Origin: Planctomycetaceae bacterium | GTDB lineage: Bacteria > Planctomycetota > Planctomycetia > Pirellulales > Thermoguttaceae | Assembly (NCBI GenBank): GCA_009783865.1 | Contig: WRCR01000054.1 | Span: forward strand, 1-13,512 | Length of the DNA stretch: 13,512 bases | Direction of reading: 5' to 3' | Shown: piece by piece, positions 1-7,300 of the stretch | Position numbering within the stretch: position 1 is the first letter of the stretch | Layout of the letters: each line of letters opens with the position of its first letter | Made by a program: the position numbers and the translations under genes | Notes under the pieces: model-generated | Seen by the model: the letters and a program-made list of their open reading frames with translations, nothing else | The model's database searches: none | What the model was told of the DNA's origin: nothing

Positions 1-1
1 G

Positions 2-1204
2 CAGATAACGCAACTGCGGTTGTTCTTGTCGCTCATTCAAGAGATAAAACCGGATAGACGACAAGAGAATTACGGCATTGAACCGCTGCCGAATCTGGAA
101 ACAAAGTTCGTGTGCGCAGATACGCTTCGAGATTTTGATTCCCGCTGGTCATTCGGTATCGAAAGTTTTGATATCGTCATCGGCAATCCGCCGTATGGAG
201 CGGACTATCCGGCGGAACATAAAACGCACTTCAAAGAGCATTATCAATCGGCAAAGACAATTAAAGGAAAACAGAAAGGTTCGCTTGACACGTTTTCGCT
301 GTTTGTCGAAAACGCTTTTAATCAGGTGAAACAAGGCGGCTGGGTTAGTTTCATTGTGCCGCTTGCGTTTGTAACAAGTGATTCAATGGCAGGTTTGCAC
401 CGTATTTTATTTGATAATTGTGAATCAATTTGGGTTTCTTCTTATGCAGACAGCCCCGCCAAAATTTTTGTTAATGTCAGTACCGCAAATTCGATAATTG
501 CTTTCACACGAACAAATACAAAATGTACAAATCTTTGGACAACGAAAATAAACCGTTTGCAAAATAGGGACGGATTGAAAGATTTACTTGATAACCTGCA
601 ATTTGAAAACGGAGTGCGTTTGTGCCTTGATGGACGAATTCCAAAAATATCACTGCCGATTGAGAAACAGATATTAGAAAAGATATTTACGTTCAAAACA
701 AACATCGGTTCGTTATTGCAGGAAGACGGCAAACCGATTTATTATCGGACTTCCGGCGGTCGGTATTATAATGTCATTACGAATTATTCTACCGAATCGA
801 CAAAAGAAAAGCCGCTGTATTTTGCTGAAAGATTTGCGGATACCATCGGCGCATTGTTGTCAAGCGATTTGTTTTGGTGGTATTATCAAGTATATTCAAA
901 TATCCGAGACCAAAAGTCGTATGAAATCGAATCTTTTCCGATACCAGTTGATAGGTTAACACCGGACATAACATCAAGAATTGAAAATACTTACAAACGA
1001 TATTTGCATGACATTGAAAAGAATGTTCGTGTGCATCAAACGGCGGCGTACTCTAAAATAACGTCTTTCAAGGAATACAAAATCCGTTATTCCAAATCGA
1101 TTATTGACGAGATAGACGACATTATCTGTCCGCTTTACGGTTTGACGGACGAAGAACGCGACTTCATTAAGAGTTACGAAATCAAGTTTCGGATTGATGA
1201 ATAG
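2..1204 (+). CDS. N6-adenine DNA methylase / type IIG restriction-modification enzyme, C-terminal part (5' truncated by window)
   Basis: The reading frame is open from base 2 and runs into the window without a start codon. The frame before the TTG at 20 reads ITQLRLFLSLIQE, which matches the helix that precedes motif IV in Eco57I-like methylases (LRL-LSLI), so the true start lies upstream. The catalytic motif IV NPPY sits in DIVIGNPPYGADYP at about residue 62 of the visible part, after an EPLPNLETKFVCADTL stretch typical of this family. The SAM-binding motif I is therefore outside the window. The remaining 330 residues would hold the rest of the methylase core and a target-recognition region. 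The end is intact (PLYGLTDEERDFIKSYE is a usual family ending). The expected reaction is N6 methylation of adenine. Whether an endonuclease domain is fused cannot be seen. The gene is visibly AT-richer than its neighbours, which suggests transfer. Confidence 0.85.
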   Translation, partial: QITQLRLFLSLIQEIKPDRRQENYGIEPLPNLETKFVCADTLRDFDSRWSFGIESFDIVIGNPPYGADYPAEHKTHFKEHYQSAKTIKGKQKGSLDTFSLFVENAFNQVKQGGWVSFIVPLAFVTSDSMAGLHRILFDNCESIWVSSYADSPAKIFVNVSTANSIIAFTRTNTKCTNLWTTKINRLQNRDGLKDLLDNLQFENGVRLCLDGRIPKISLPIEKQILEKIFTFKTNIGSLLQEDGKPIYYRTSGGRYYNVITNYSTESTKEKPLYFAERFADTIGALLSSDLFWWYYQVYSNIRDQKSYEIESFPIPVDRLTPDITSRIENTYKRYLHDIEKNVRVHQTAAYSKITSFKEYKIRYSKSIIDEIDDIICPLYGLTDEERDFIKSYEIKFRIDE

Positions 1205-1208
1205 ATTA

Positions 1209-1228
1209 CCGCAATTTAACGATTGCGG
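1209..1228 (+). terminator. possible terminator hairpin after the methylase gene
   Basis: The stem CCGCAAT/ATTGCGG (7 bp, loop TTAACG) starts 5 bases after the methylase stop codon. It is followed by a pyrimidine-rich stretch (CTCTGTTCCTTG) rather than a clean T-run, so intrinsic termination is only plausible. Confidence 0.4.
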
Positions 1229-1243
1229 CTCTGTTCCTTGCCC

Positions 1244-1271
1244 TTGTTATTTACCAATCAAGCGGTATAAT
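1244..1271 (+). promoter_or_regulatory. sigma70-type promoter of accD
   Basis: The -35 box TTGTTA (1244-1249) is separated by 16 bp from a perfect -10 box TATAAT (1266-1271). Transcription would start near 1278, giving a leader of about 19 bases to the ATG at 1297 or 46 bases to the ATG at 1324. Confidence 0.65.
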
Positions 1272-1296
1272 TTGATTCCATGTTTGTTTCAGGTGA

Positions 1297-2196
1297 ATGC
1301 CGTATTATACCAGATTACCGCTGATGTCGGAACAATCCGATTTACAAATTGCCGAAGACCCTTCCGAGTTGACTTCCGTTGACAATCTGCCGCGGCGCAA
1401 ACGCGGTGTACCCGAAGGACTCTGGGTACGCTGTCCCGGCTGTCAGGCAACCATTTTCCGAAAAGAAGCGGAACACAACCTCAATGTCTGTCCCGAATGC
1501 GGGAATCATTGGTACGTTCCGGCACAACTGCGGGTTCAACAAATTTTCGACGAAGGAACATTTGAAGAATGGTTCGGCAATCTGGAAACCGCCGACCCAT
1601 TGAGTTTCAGCGACAGAAAATCCTATCCAGACCGGATACGCGATGACCAAAAACTGACCGGCTTGAAAGAAGCAGCGTTGACCGGCAAAGGACGAATTCG
1701 TGCAAGAAGCATCGCTCTCGGCGTAACGGACTCGCACTTCATAATGGGCAGTATGGGTTCCGTTGTCGGCGAAAAGTTAGTCCGTACTATTGAACGGGCA
1801 GCGGAAGAAAATTTGCCGCTTGTGATTATTTCGGGCAGCGGCGGCGGAGCAAGAATGCACGAAGGAATCTTATCGCTGATGCAGATGGCGAAAACCTCGG
1901 CAGCGTTGGCGAAATATCATAAATCCGGCGGTTTGTTTATCTCCGTGTTGACTAATCCGACAATGGGCGGCGTAGCGGCAAGTTTCGCGTCGCTTGGAGA
2001 CATTATTTTTGCAGAGCCGAACGCGCTCATCGGCTTTGCCGGTCCGAGAACGATAAAGGCAACCTTGAGAATGGAATTGCCGAAGGGATTTCAAACCAGC
2101 GAATTTCTGTTGGAACACGGTTATATAGACAGAATCGTTCACCGCAAGGATTTGAAGGTTGAAATCGCAAGAATGATTGACTACTGCGGGAAATAA
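1297..2196 (+). CDS. accD: acetyl-CoA carboxylase carboxyltransferase subunit beta
   Basis: AccD is the beta half of the carboxyltransferase of acetyl-CoA carboxylase. With AccA it moves the carboxyl group from carboxybiotin to acetyl-CoA, giving malonyl-CoA for fatty-acid synthesis in the cytoplasm. The N-terminal zinc ribbon is complete: CPGC at residues 46-49 and CPEC at 65-68. The crotonase-fold body follows, with the conserved SGSGGGARMHEG and TNPTMGGVAASFASLGD segments and the acyl-CoA-site stretch FAGPRTIK. The length of 299 residues is normal for the family. The start at 1297 follows an in-frame stop codon directly, and an AGGTGA lies immediately upstream. The ATG at 1324 (protein beginning MSEQSDL) is a serious alternative because the first nine residues look unlike a protein start. 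No accA is visible here. The gene has its own promoter and faces the minus-strand block. Confidence 0.95.
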   Translation: MPYYTRLPLMSEQSDLQIAEDPSELTSVDNLPRRKRGVPEGLWVRCPGCQATIFRKEAEHNLNVCPECGNHWYVPAQLRVQQIFDEGTFEEWFGNLETADPLSFSDRKSYPDRIRDDQKLTGLKEAALTGKGRIRARSIALGVTDSHFIMGSMGSVVGEKLVRTIERAAEENLPLVIISGSGGGARMHEGILSLMQMAKTSAALAKYHKSGGLFISVLTNPTMGGVAASFASLGDIIFAEPNALIGFAGPRTIKATLRMELPKGFQTSEFLLEHGYIDRIVHRKDLKVEIARMIDYCGK

Positions 2197-2246
2197 AATA
2201 CTACAATTCTGCGCTTGTAGATGACGCTAAGAGAGCGGGATTCACG

Positions 2247-2269
2247 AGCGGGAAACTGTGTTTCCCGCT
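2247..2269. terminator. hairpin between convergent genes, possible bidirectional terminator
   Basis: The perfect 9-bp stem AGCGGGAAA/TTTCCCGCT with loop CTGTG lies in the 89-base gap between the ends of accD and the convergent glycosyltransferase-like gene. Neither side has a T-run, so it may act by another route, for example as a 3' end stabiliser. Confidence 0.5.
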
Positions 2270-2285
2270 TCCACGATACATATAA

Positions 2286-3011
2286 CTATTTCCAATTTTC
2301 TTGAATCCATTGTGCTGGCCTTGCGGCGCGCAAACCGCAGTGTCCTACCCAGCCCTTTTGCACCGCGTCGGGGTTTGGGTTGCCGTGAAACACTATGATT
2401 CTAGCACCGACCGGCAACTTCGGCGGTAAAAAATGACACAGCGGAAACGGCTGTAAACAATGCCGCTTGAAACTTCGGCACCATTCAGCATTCCAGTACG
2501 TCAGCATTTCCTTCTTGTATATCGAATGGGAAAGATACGCCTGTTCGTTTCGATACGTTGAGCGTATCTCTTCACCGTGTTCGAGGAAATTGTCAAGCAC
2601 GTCCTGATGTTGTCCGATTTCAAACCGGAAGACGGAGGAATTGCCGATAATTTTGTCGCGGAAGTTCCACTCTTGAACGATGATGAATTCGCCTTTCACA
2701 TCAAAGAACGGCTGCAAACCGCCGATAATGACGACATCCAAATCGAGAAACAGTGCTTGACCGGTTAAACCGCCGCCGAGGTTGTTTCCGAGAATGGTCA
2801 ACTTTCGCCAGCCGCGTTCCGGCAGTGCTTTGTCGAGTTGCATTTCCGGCAACGGACGGGCTTCGATACCGGCATCGAGACCATTACTGTCATCGGTAAA
2901 GCAAACAAAGCGGTACGGCGGCGGTAAGTGCCGCTTTACCATAGAGGCAAGCGTACTGACGTAGGATGCCGGAAACTTCGTACCCCATTTCATACAAAAA
3001 ACGTTTTTCAT
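2286..3011 (-). CDS. glycosyltransferase-like protein with DxD motif (GT-A type)
   Basis: This is a 241-residue soluble protein with no signal peptide or membrane span. The segment QALFLDLDVVIIGGL (DxD at residues 90-92) is the metal and nucleotide-sugar binding motif of GT-A glycosyltransferases. It is preceded by an N-terminal Rossmann-like half (FVCFTDDSNGL) and followed by NEQAYLS near residue 155. The C-terminal IIVFHGNPNPDAV stretch has a histidine often seen as a metal ligand in GT8-like folds. The donor and acceptor cannot be told from the sequence. A role in decorating a surface glycan is inference. The gene is the last of the minus-strand run, 62 bp after the FliK-like gene, so it may be part of that operon or carry a weak promoter of its own. 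No Shine-Dalgarno sequence is evident. Confidence 0.7.
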   Translation of the reverse strand: MKNVFCMKWGTKFPASYVSTLASMVKRHLPPPYRFVCFTDDSNGLDAGIEARPLPEMQLDKALPERGWRKLTILGNNLGGGLTGQALFLDLDVVIIGGLQPFFDVKGEFIIVQEWNFRDKIIGNSSVFRFEIGQHQDVLDNFLEHGEEIRSTYRNEQAYLSHSIYKKEMLTYWNAEWCRSFKRHCLQPFPLCHFLPPKLPVGARIIVFHGNPNPDAVQKGWVGHCGLRAARPAQWIQENWK

Positions 3012-3073
3012 AACGTGTATTTTCTACGAAATTGCGGGAAATACAAGGTTTCGTTTAGCAGCCCCCCGTCTAT

Positions 3074-4405
3074 TTATGCCGAAATAATTTCCGTATTGCT
3101 TTTACGCAGTACCGTACCGAGTTCCGCAAGCGTCGATATCAGCGAATCAATCTCCGCCGATAATAAGTCGGCTGTAGTTTTAGAAGCAACTTCAAACCGG
3201 ACAGCGATTTCATTACCGTCTTTCTTGCCGTCTCTCTTTAATGTTTTTACCCGCAAGGTTAACGTTTCATTCTCTCCAACACTCAACTTGAAACGCATCG
3301 TTCCGTTTTGCTGTGCTGCCGATTGACACGCTGCCGCTACACGCTGAACAAACTGAACCCGCTCGTATTGCTCCGCAACCGATGTTCTTGTCTCCTCGGT
3401 TAATTCCGCGGGATCGGCGGGGGTAACCCCGCCGCTCTTTGGTTCTTCGGTGACCTGTTCCAATGGTGTTTTTTCAATACCGGCGTGGGTCTGTGTGTTA
3501 CCGGCGGAGGTAGTGGAACCGGCGGGGGTAACCCCGCCGCTCTTGTCGTCAATTTCCGCAAGTTTGCTGAAAACCGCTGCCCCGAAACTTGACGAAATCC
3601 GCTTTTCCGTTCCGCATCCTTCTTCGCCTTTGTCTTTTTTATCAGTGAGTTTAATTTCGTCTTGCTTTTCTTTCGTTTTTGTAGTACCGCTGTTAAGGAA
3701 ACGTCCCGCTGCGGTAAATATCGTCATCATCGAAGCAGATACCGCTTGATTGGCAGGCGTTTGACTAACCGTTGTTTCAACAGAACCCGCAATCGACTGT
3801 GATATTGACTGCGGCATTGACAGCGAAAACGGCTGTGAAATTGACGTTGCCAGTTTCAAATCCGCTGAAGTCATCGGCGATGCATCACCGGTTTTAACCG
3901 GCGGTACATTAGCGGAAGTTGCGGCGGTACCGTTCCAACTTTGATGCATATGTTGTCCGCTTGCAGGGTTCACATTCTCCGATTGAAATCGTGGACTGCC
4001 TGCCGCATTATCCCAAGCAGGACTTATATTCGACGGAATATATTCACCACCGTTTGATTGCACTTCGTTGGAACTAACAGCGATGCTTCTTTCGATATAA
4101 TTTTCCTGCCGCTGTTCCCGATTTTCCAGCCGGTGCTGATAATTTTCCATTTCCCCCTGCTGTTGAACTGACCGGCTGTGCTGTTCCCTTTGCCGCATTG
4201 TTTCGTGCTGTCTGATGCTGTTTTCGTTATTCTGTTTTTCAACGCTTTGATTATATTGCCGCTGTTCTTCGCTTTGCTTTCGTGAGGTTTCAAGCATTGC
4301 GAGAAACGAATTAACACCGGCAATGCGCGCTTCCTGCGAGCGTCCAACGATTTCCGTGAAGGTCTGCGATTTGCCGTCAGCGTTTGAAACGGGATTGATT
4401 GACAT
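3074..4405 (-). CDS. FliK-like flagellar hook-length control protein (probable)
   Basis: The 443-residue protein has a layout typical of FliK. A Gln/Glu/Arg-rich, probably coiled-coil N-terminal part covers about residues 40-108. A long low-complexity Ser/Thr/Gln/Pro linker covers about 110-340. A compact C-terminal domain covers about 345-440 (MRFKLSVGENETLTLRVKTL, then EIAVRFEVASKTTADLLSAEIDSL), with the beta-strand pattern followed by a helix seen in the FliK C-terminal (Flg_hook) domain. FliK measures hook length and switches the export gate from hook to filament substrates. The assignment rests on domain pattern and on the MotE-like gene 7 bp upstream, not on a strong motif. Two identical 25-nt palindromic repeats inside the linker both encode KSGGVTPA (residues 288-295 and 323-330). 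The usual neighbour flgD is absent: a glycosyltransferase-like gene follows instead. Confidence 0.6.
   Translation of the reverse strand: MSINPVSNADGKSQTFTEIVGRSQEARIAGVNSFLAMLETSRKQSEEQRQYNQSVEKQNNENSIRQHETMRQREQHSRSVQQQGEMENYQHRLENREQRQENYIERSIAVSSNEVQSNGGEYIPSNISPAWDNAAGSPRFQSENVNPASGQHMHQSWNGTAATSANVPPVKTGDASPMTSADLKLATSISQPFSLSMPQSISQSIAGSVETTVSQTPANQAVSASMMTIFTAAGRFLNSGTTKTKEKQDEIKLTDKKDKGEEGCGTEKRISSSFGAAVFSKLAEIDDKSGGVTPAGSTTSAGNTQTHAGIEKTPLEQVTEEPKSGGVTPADPAELTEETRTSVAEQYERVQFVQRVAAACQSAAQQNGTMRFKLSVGENETLTLRVKTLKRDGKKDGNEIAVRFEVASKTTADLLSAEIDSLISTLAELGTVLRKSNTEIISA
3415..3439. repeat. 25-nt palindromic repeat, copy 1, inside the FliK-like gene
   Basis: An 8-bp stem CGGCGGGG/CCCCGCCG closes on loop GTAA (3415-3434), followed by CTCTT. 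It is identical base for base to 3520-3544. The spacing of 105 bp keeps both copies in the same codon frame. Read on the minus strand it encodes KSGGVTPA. Confidence 0.9.
3520..3544. repeat. 25-nt palindromic repeat, copy 2, inside the FliK-like gene
   Basis: This is an exact copy of the 3415-3439 element, with the stem at 3520-3527 and 3532-3539. The bases in between (around 3478-3519) contain partial matches such as ACCGGCGTGGGT and ACCGGCGGAGGTAG, so the stretch may have grown by repeated copying. Confidence 0.9.
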
Positions 4406-4412
4406 AGTTCAA

Positions 4413-5126
4413 TTAGGGTTTCGTTTCCGGCGGTAATTGTCGGGCTTGTTCGGCGGCATCGTCGGCAACCTTTGCAAGCGGTTCACCGTTGCCGATGCGC
4501 TGCAACAAATCGACCAGTTTTTTCATTTCCTCTTCACCGGTCATTTCGTAAAGAATCTGTCCGCGCTTTCTTTCGTCCATTGCGAGAAGCATTGTCAACA
4601 CGCGATTATAATCGTTGTATTCTTTAAGAATGCCGAGTATCATATCCTTTGCCCTGTCGGATTCCGCTTCTTCAATCAAGCGGGTTTGCTCCGCGATTCC
4701 TCTGCTTTTCGTTGAGGCAATGTAGTCACTGATATGTTTATCAAACGCTGTCCGCTGGCGGCGAAACTGTTTCAATTTAGCGTCAATATCTTTTTCGTCA
4801 ACGGCAATGATTTCATTGACCGCGCCTTCGCTTGAGTTGCTTTGAAACTCCTCTTCCCGAAGGCGTTTTGCCCGCAGTTCGAGAACCTCTTCATAACTCA
4901 TTCGGGCGATTTTATCTTCGATTTGCCGCTGCAAGTCGGCGATGTCGTGTCCTTGCGCAATCGCCCAGAGACGAAGACGTTTGTTCTTATCGATGTTCCA
5001 CGCATAACTCAAATACGCTCCTAAAAGTATTGCCGCTAACAGGGTACTAGTGCAGCCGTAAAGTGCAGCGGTACCGCTGACTCTCAAGAGCGTATCCAGC
5101 CAATTTTTTTTCGGTTCATTCGGCAT
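4413..5126 (-). CDS. MotE-like membrane protein (flagellar motor accessory), probable
   Basis: The 237-residue protein has a short cytoplasmic N-terminus (MPNEPKKNWLDTLLR), one membrane span at about residues 16-42, and a long charged helical region at about 60-165 that is likely coiled-coil. Its C-terminal domain at about 158-215 (AKDMILGILKEYNDYNRVLTML...MTGEEEMKKLVDLLQRI) resembles the MgtE-N/FliG-like helical domain of MotE. MotE-type proteins assist motor or export assembly at the inner membrane in other bacteria. The same gene order (MotE-like then FliK) is common in flagellar clusters, and the stop here is 7 bp from the FliK-like start. Its own start lies 5 bp after the GH172 stop, so it is likely translated from the GH172 transcript. 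The family call is by architecture and neighbour only. Confidence 0.55.
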   Translation of the reverse strand: MPNEPKKNWLDTLLRVSGTAALYGCTSTLLAAILLGAYLSYAWNIDKNKRLRLWAIAQGHDIADLQRQIEDKIARMSYEEVLELRAKRLREEEFQSNSSEGAVNEIIAVDEKDIDAKLKQFRRQRTAFDKHISDYIASTKSRGIAEQTRLIEEAESDRAKDMILGILKEYNDYNRVLTMLLAMDERKRGQILYEMTGEEEMKKLVDLLQRIGNGEPLAKVADDAAEQARQLPPETKP

Positions 5127-5131
5127 TGTAT

Positions 5132-7159
5132 TTACTTCACAGGTACAAGTTGCAGCGTATCAATTCCAATCATGTAATTCGGAATTGCTTTTTCGTTCTT
5201 TCCGGTGATTTCAATCGTAAAAGTATGTTTTCCCGCCTTCAAGTCGGCAGTTGTTATTACAATGTCGCCGGTCGGAATCACTTCGGGATTATAAAAGTCG
5301 ATAGGTTCGCCGACCTTTTTACCGTCCAGATAAAACTGCGCAACGGCATAATCTCTCGCCTTTGTCATAGCGGCAACGACCTTATATTTATCGTCTCTTT
5401 CGGCATTGAGTATGAATTCCAATTTATCGCCGGGCTTTGCACCAGTCCACCAAAGATGGTCGTCGTCTTTCCATTTACCGCCTGTATATTGTTTCATACC
5501 TTGCAGTTGCGGAGTTCCGCCGGTCGGCAGTTTCTCAATCTTGAAGCCGGGGAAATCCAAGAAAACCGGCGTTTCGTAAGACACCGGATTCTGCACCTCA
5601 GCAATCTGCGCAGCCCGGTCTTGGAAATCAACCAACTTTGTTGAATCGAAACCGTACCAGAATACCGCAACCGAATAATCGATTTTTGTTTTAGCCCAGT
5701 GCCATACTTCCATGTCGAAGCGGAAATCCTTCGTGAAAGGGATACCGTCCAGCAGCCGAACACGTCCATTCGTTGCATGTCCGTAATTGCGGGGACCTTC
5801 GGCGCGGGGCTGGAAATGAAACGGCGACTCAAAAAACTTCGGCGTACACCAAGCATAGCCGTAATAGTCCTCGGTACCGGTTCCGAAATGCGAGGGGAAT
5901 GTTTCGCCGTCAACGTAAATCTTTTCATCGCCTTCTCCCCACCATGCCGGATTGCGGTTTAAGACACTCAACACATCGCCGGCAAAAACGCCTTTGCCGT
6001 TGAGTGTGATGTAGTTCCAGTCCTTCGTTCCATTACCGGCGATGGTTTCGATGTTGCGGTCTTGCTTCCAGTTGCAGTGAAAATACATTGAGCGGTTCGT
6101 CCAATCGTAAGGTCCCGCCCAAATTGACGATATGATAACTTCGACATCTTCTTTACCGTAGTTTATGAGTGAAACATCCATTTCTTTTTTGAACGGCATT
6201 TGCCAAAGTGAAATCAGAGTGCCGTCTTTTTCTACTCTGCTGTACCAACTCTTGTACGGATTGATGCCGACACCGCCGCCGAAGAAATCGCCGAGCGGAC
6301 ACCAGACGGTTTCTTTACCGTCAAATGAAATTGACAGCACGGTACTCCGCAACGCCTGTGTGAGTGATTTTCCTTCGGCATTGACTTTCAAAACGATTTG
6401 ATTCACAACCGCTGCAATGGGTAATTCCAGTTTGCCCGTTAGCGAAACCGGCTGAGCCGTTGCCGGTATTGTCTTCTTGGCTTTCGGAGAATCGGGCGGA
6501 ATGTTAGCAAAAACATCGCCCGCCGCTAAAAGCGTCTTGCCCGTTGTTTCGATTTGCCCTTTCAGCGATTTTACTTTTTCAAGTGAAAAGGTTTCAACGG
6601 CGGCATCTTTGGCGTAAGTCCGGTAATTGATTTGATAATACAGGGTTTTCTGCTCCGGCATGTTATCGACCGTGATTTTGCAGTGTTTAGCGTAAGGAAT
6701 CGGCAGATACAGATTGCGACCTCTTGCCCTTTCTGCGGAGAGCGGAGTACCGGCAAGAAATTCGCCGCCGACAAGTTCGCCGATGTTTGCTTCGACTGCC
6801 GGTGTTGTGCTGCCGTCAAGATAAATGCGGCAGGTACTTTTGTATTGATGTGAAGTAATCCACCAGCGGACGACTGCGCCGGGACCGGCTGCGTCCATCA
6901 TAACCCATTCTTTACGTCCGTTGTTTTCTTCTTCTCGAATAAACTGCGAGGCATCGTTGTTGGCAAACCAGTTCTCGGTTGGACTTTTGGAAGCGCGGTC
7001 GTAGGAACTCGCTTGAACGCAGGTGAACGCCGGTTCGGGAAACCGGGTTATTGCATTTCGGTCAAGCATCTCATCGAGAAGCGAAGACAGTGACACAGTT
7101 TGGGCATGTGCAACTGCCGCAAAAAGAAACAGGAAAACGCAGAATAAAATCTTTTTCAT
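5132..7159 (-). CDS. secreted GH172 (DUF2961) glycoside hydrolase with C-terminal carbohydrate-binding-like domain
   Basis: The 675-residue protein starts with a clear signal peptide (MKKILFCVFLFLFAAVAHAQ, cleavage after AHA). The GH172/DUF2961 domain covers about residues 45-525, with the family blocks MDAAGPGAVVRWWITS, NRNPAWWGEGDEKIYVDGE and GTGTEDYYGYAW. Two acidic residues, E409 in WWGEGDE and E430 in GTGTEDYY, are 21 residues apart. As I recall, this is the spacing of the catalytic glutamate pair in characterised GH172 alpha-D-fructofuranosidase. Residues of about 545-675 form an added beta-rich domain (GDKLEFILNAERDDKYKVVAAMT...GKHTFTIEITG) that looks like a CBM35/CBM6-type sugar-binding module. 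Known members act on alpha-fructofuranosides or D-arabinofuranosides. The substrate here is not decidable. It likely acts in the periplasm or outside the cell. Confidence 0.88.
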   Translation of the reverse strand: MKKILFCVFLFLFAAVAHAQTVSLSSLLDEMLDRNAITRFPEPAFTCVQASSYDRASKSPTENWFANNDASQFIREEENNGRKEWVMMDAAGPGAVVRWWITSHQYKSTCRIYLDGSTTPAVEANIGELVGGEFLAGTPLSAERARGRNLYLPIPYAKHCKITVDNMPEQKTLYYQINYRTYAKDAAVETFSLEKVKSLKGQIETTGKTLLAAGDVFANIPPDSPKAKKTIPATAQPVSLTGKLELPIAAVVNQIVLKVNAEGKSLTQALRSTVLSISFDGKETVWCPLGDFFGGGVGINPYKSWYSRVEKDGTLISLWQMPFKKEMDVSLINYGKEDVEVIISSIWAGPYDWTNRSMYFHCNWKQDRNIETIAGNGTKDWNYITLNGKGVFAGDVLSVLNRNPAWWGEGDEKIYVDGETFPSHFGTGTEDYYGYAWCTPKFFESPFHFQPRAEGPRNYGHATNGRVRLLDGIPFTKDFRFDMEVWHWAKTKIDYSVAVFWYGFDSTKLVDFQDRAAQIAEVQNPVSYETPVFLDFPGFKIEKLPTGGTPQLQGMKQYTGGKWKDDDHLWWTGAKPGDKLEFILNAERDDKYKVVAAMTKARDYAVAQFYLDGKKVGEPIDFYNPEVIPTGDIVITTADLKAGKHTFTIEITGKNEKAIPNYMIGIDTLQLVPVK

Positions 7160-7211
7160 CGTTAGTTATGCGGTTATTGTGAAAAGATAACATAATGAAA
7201 ACGCTGCCGTT

Positions 7212-7239
7212 AGTGTATTGTTTTTCAAGGGGAAGTCAA
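7212..7239 (-). promoter_or_regulatory. probable promoter of the GH172-MotE-FliK-like unit
   Basis: On the minus strand, TTGACT (7234-7239) is separated by 16 bp from TACACT (7212-7217). The predicted transcript start near 7205 leaves a leader of about 45 bases. It is the only good match in the 141-bp gap, so the three downstream genes may depend on it. Confidence 0.45.
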
Positions 7240-7264
7240 GTGAGGCGTTGTGCAAACAACACCG

Positions 7265-7283
7265 ATTTAGCCGGTACTCCGAT
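7265..7283 (+). repeat. 19-nt exact repeat, intergenic copy
   Basis: ATTTAGCCGGTACTCCGAT occurs here, between the ketoacyl synthase stop and the GH172 promoter, and again at 13317-13335 inside the end of the dehydrogenase gene, in the same orientation. A chance 19-nt match within 13.5 kb is unlikely. Confidence 0.8.
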
Positions 7284-7300
7284 TTCACCCCCGCTTGCGG

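Noticed and set aside
20..22. TTG start codon for the methylase at position 20
   Set aside because: The frame is open to the window edge and the residues before it (ITQLR) match the family helix, so this is not a real start.
1342..1737. Minus-strand 131-residue frame over accD
   Set aside because: It overlaps conserved accD sequence including the zinc ribbon and has no motif of its own.
3019..3046. Minus-strand TTGTAT-16-GAAAAT as a promoter for the glycosyltransferase-like gene
   Set aside because: Both boxes are weak and the -10 ends only seven bases before the ATG, which would make the transcript nearly leaderless. Read-through from the FliK-like gene is equally likely.
3415..3544. CRISPR-like repeat pair
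   Set aside because: There are only two copies, they lie in a coding frame, the spacer is 80 bases, the repeat is a strong palindrome, and no cas gene is present.
3450..3749. Plus-strand 99-residue reading frame opposite the FliK-like gene
   Set aside because: It is the mirror of a low-complexity coding stretch. It has no promoter or ribosome site and no recognisable domain.
5126..5644. Plus-strand 172-residue frame opposite the GH172 C-terminus
   Set aside because: It lies fully inside a well-supported gene, has Cys/Phe/Arg-rich composition typical of antisense frames, and shows no motif.
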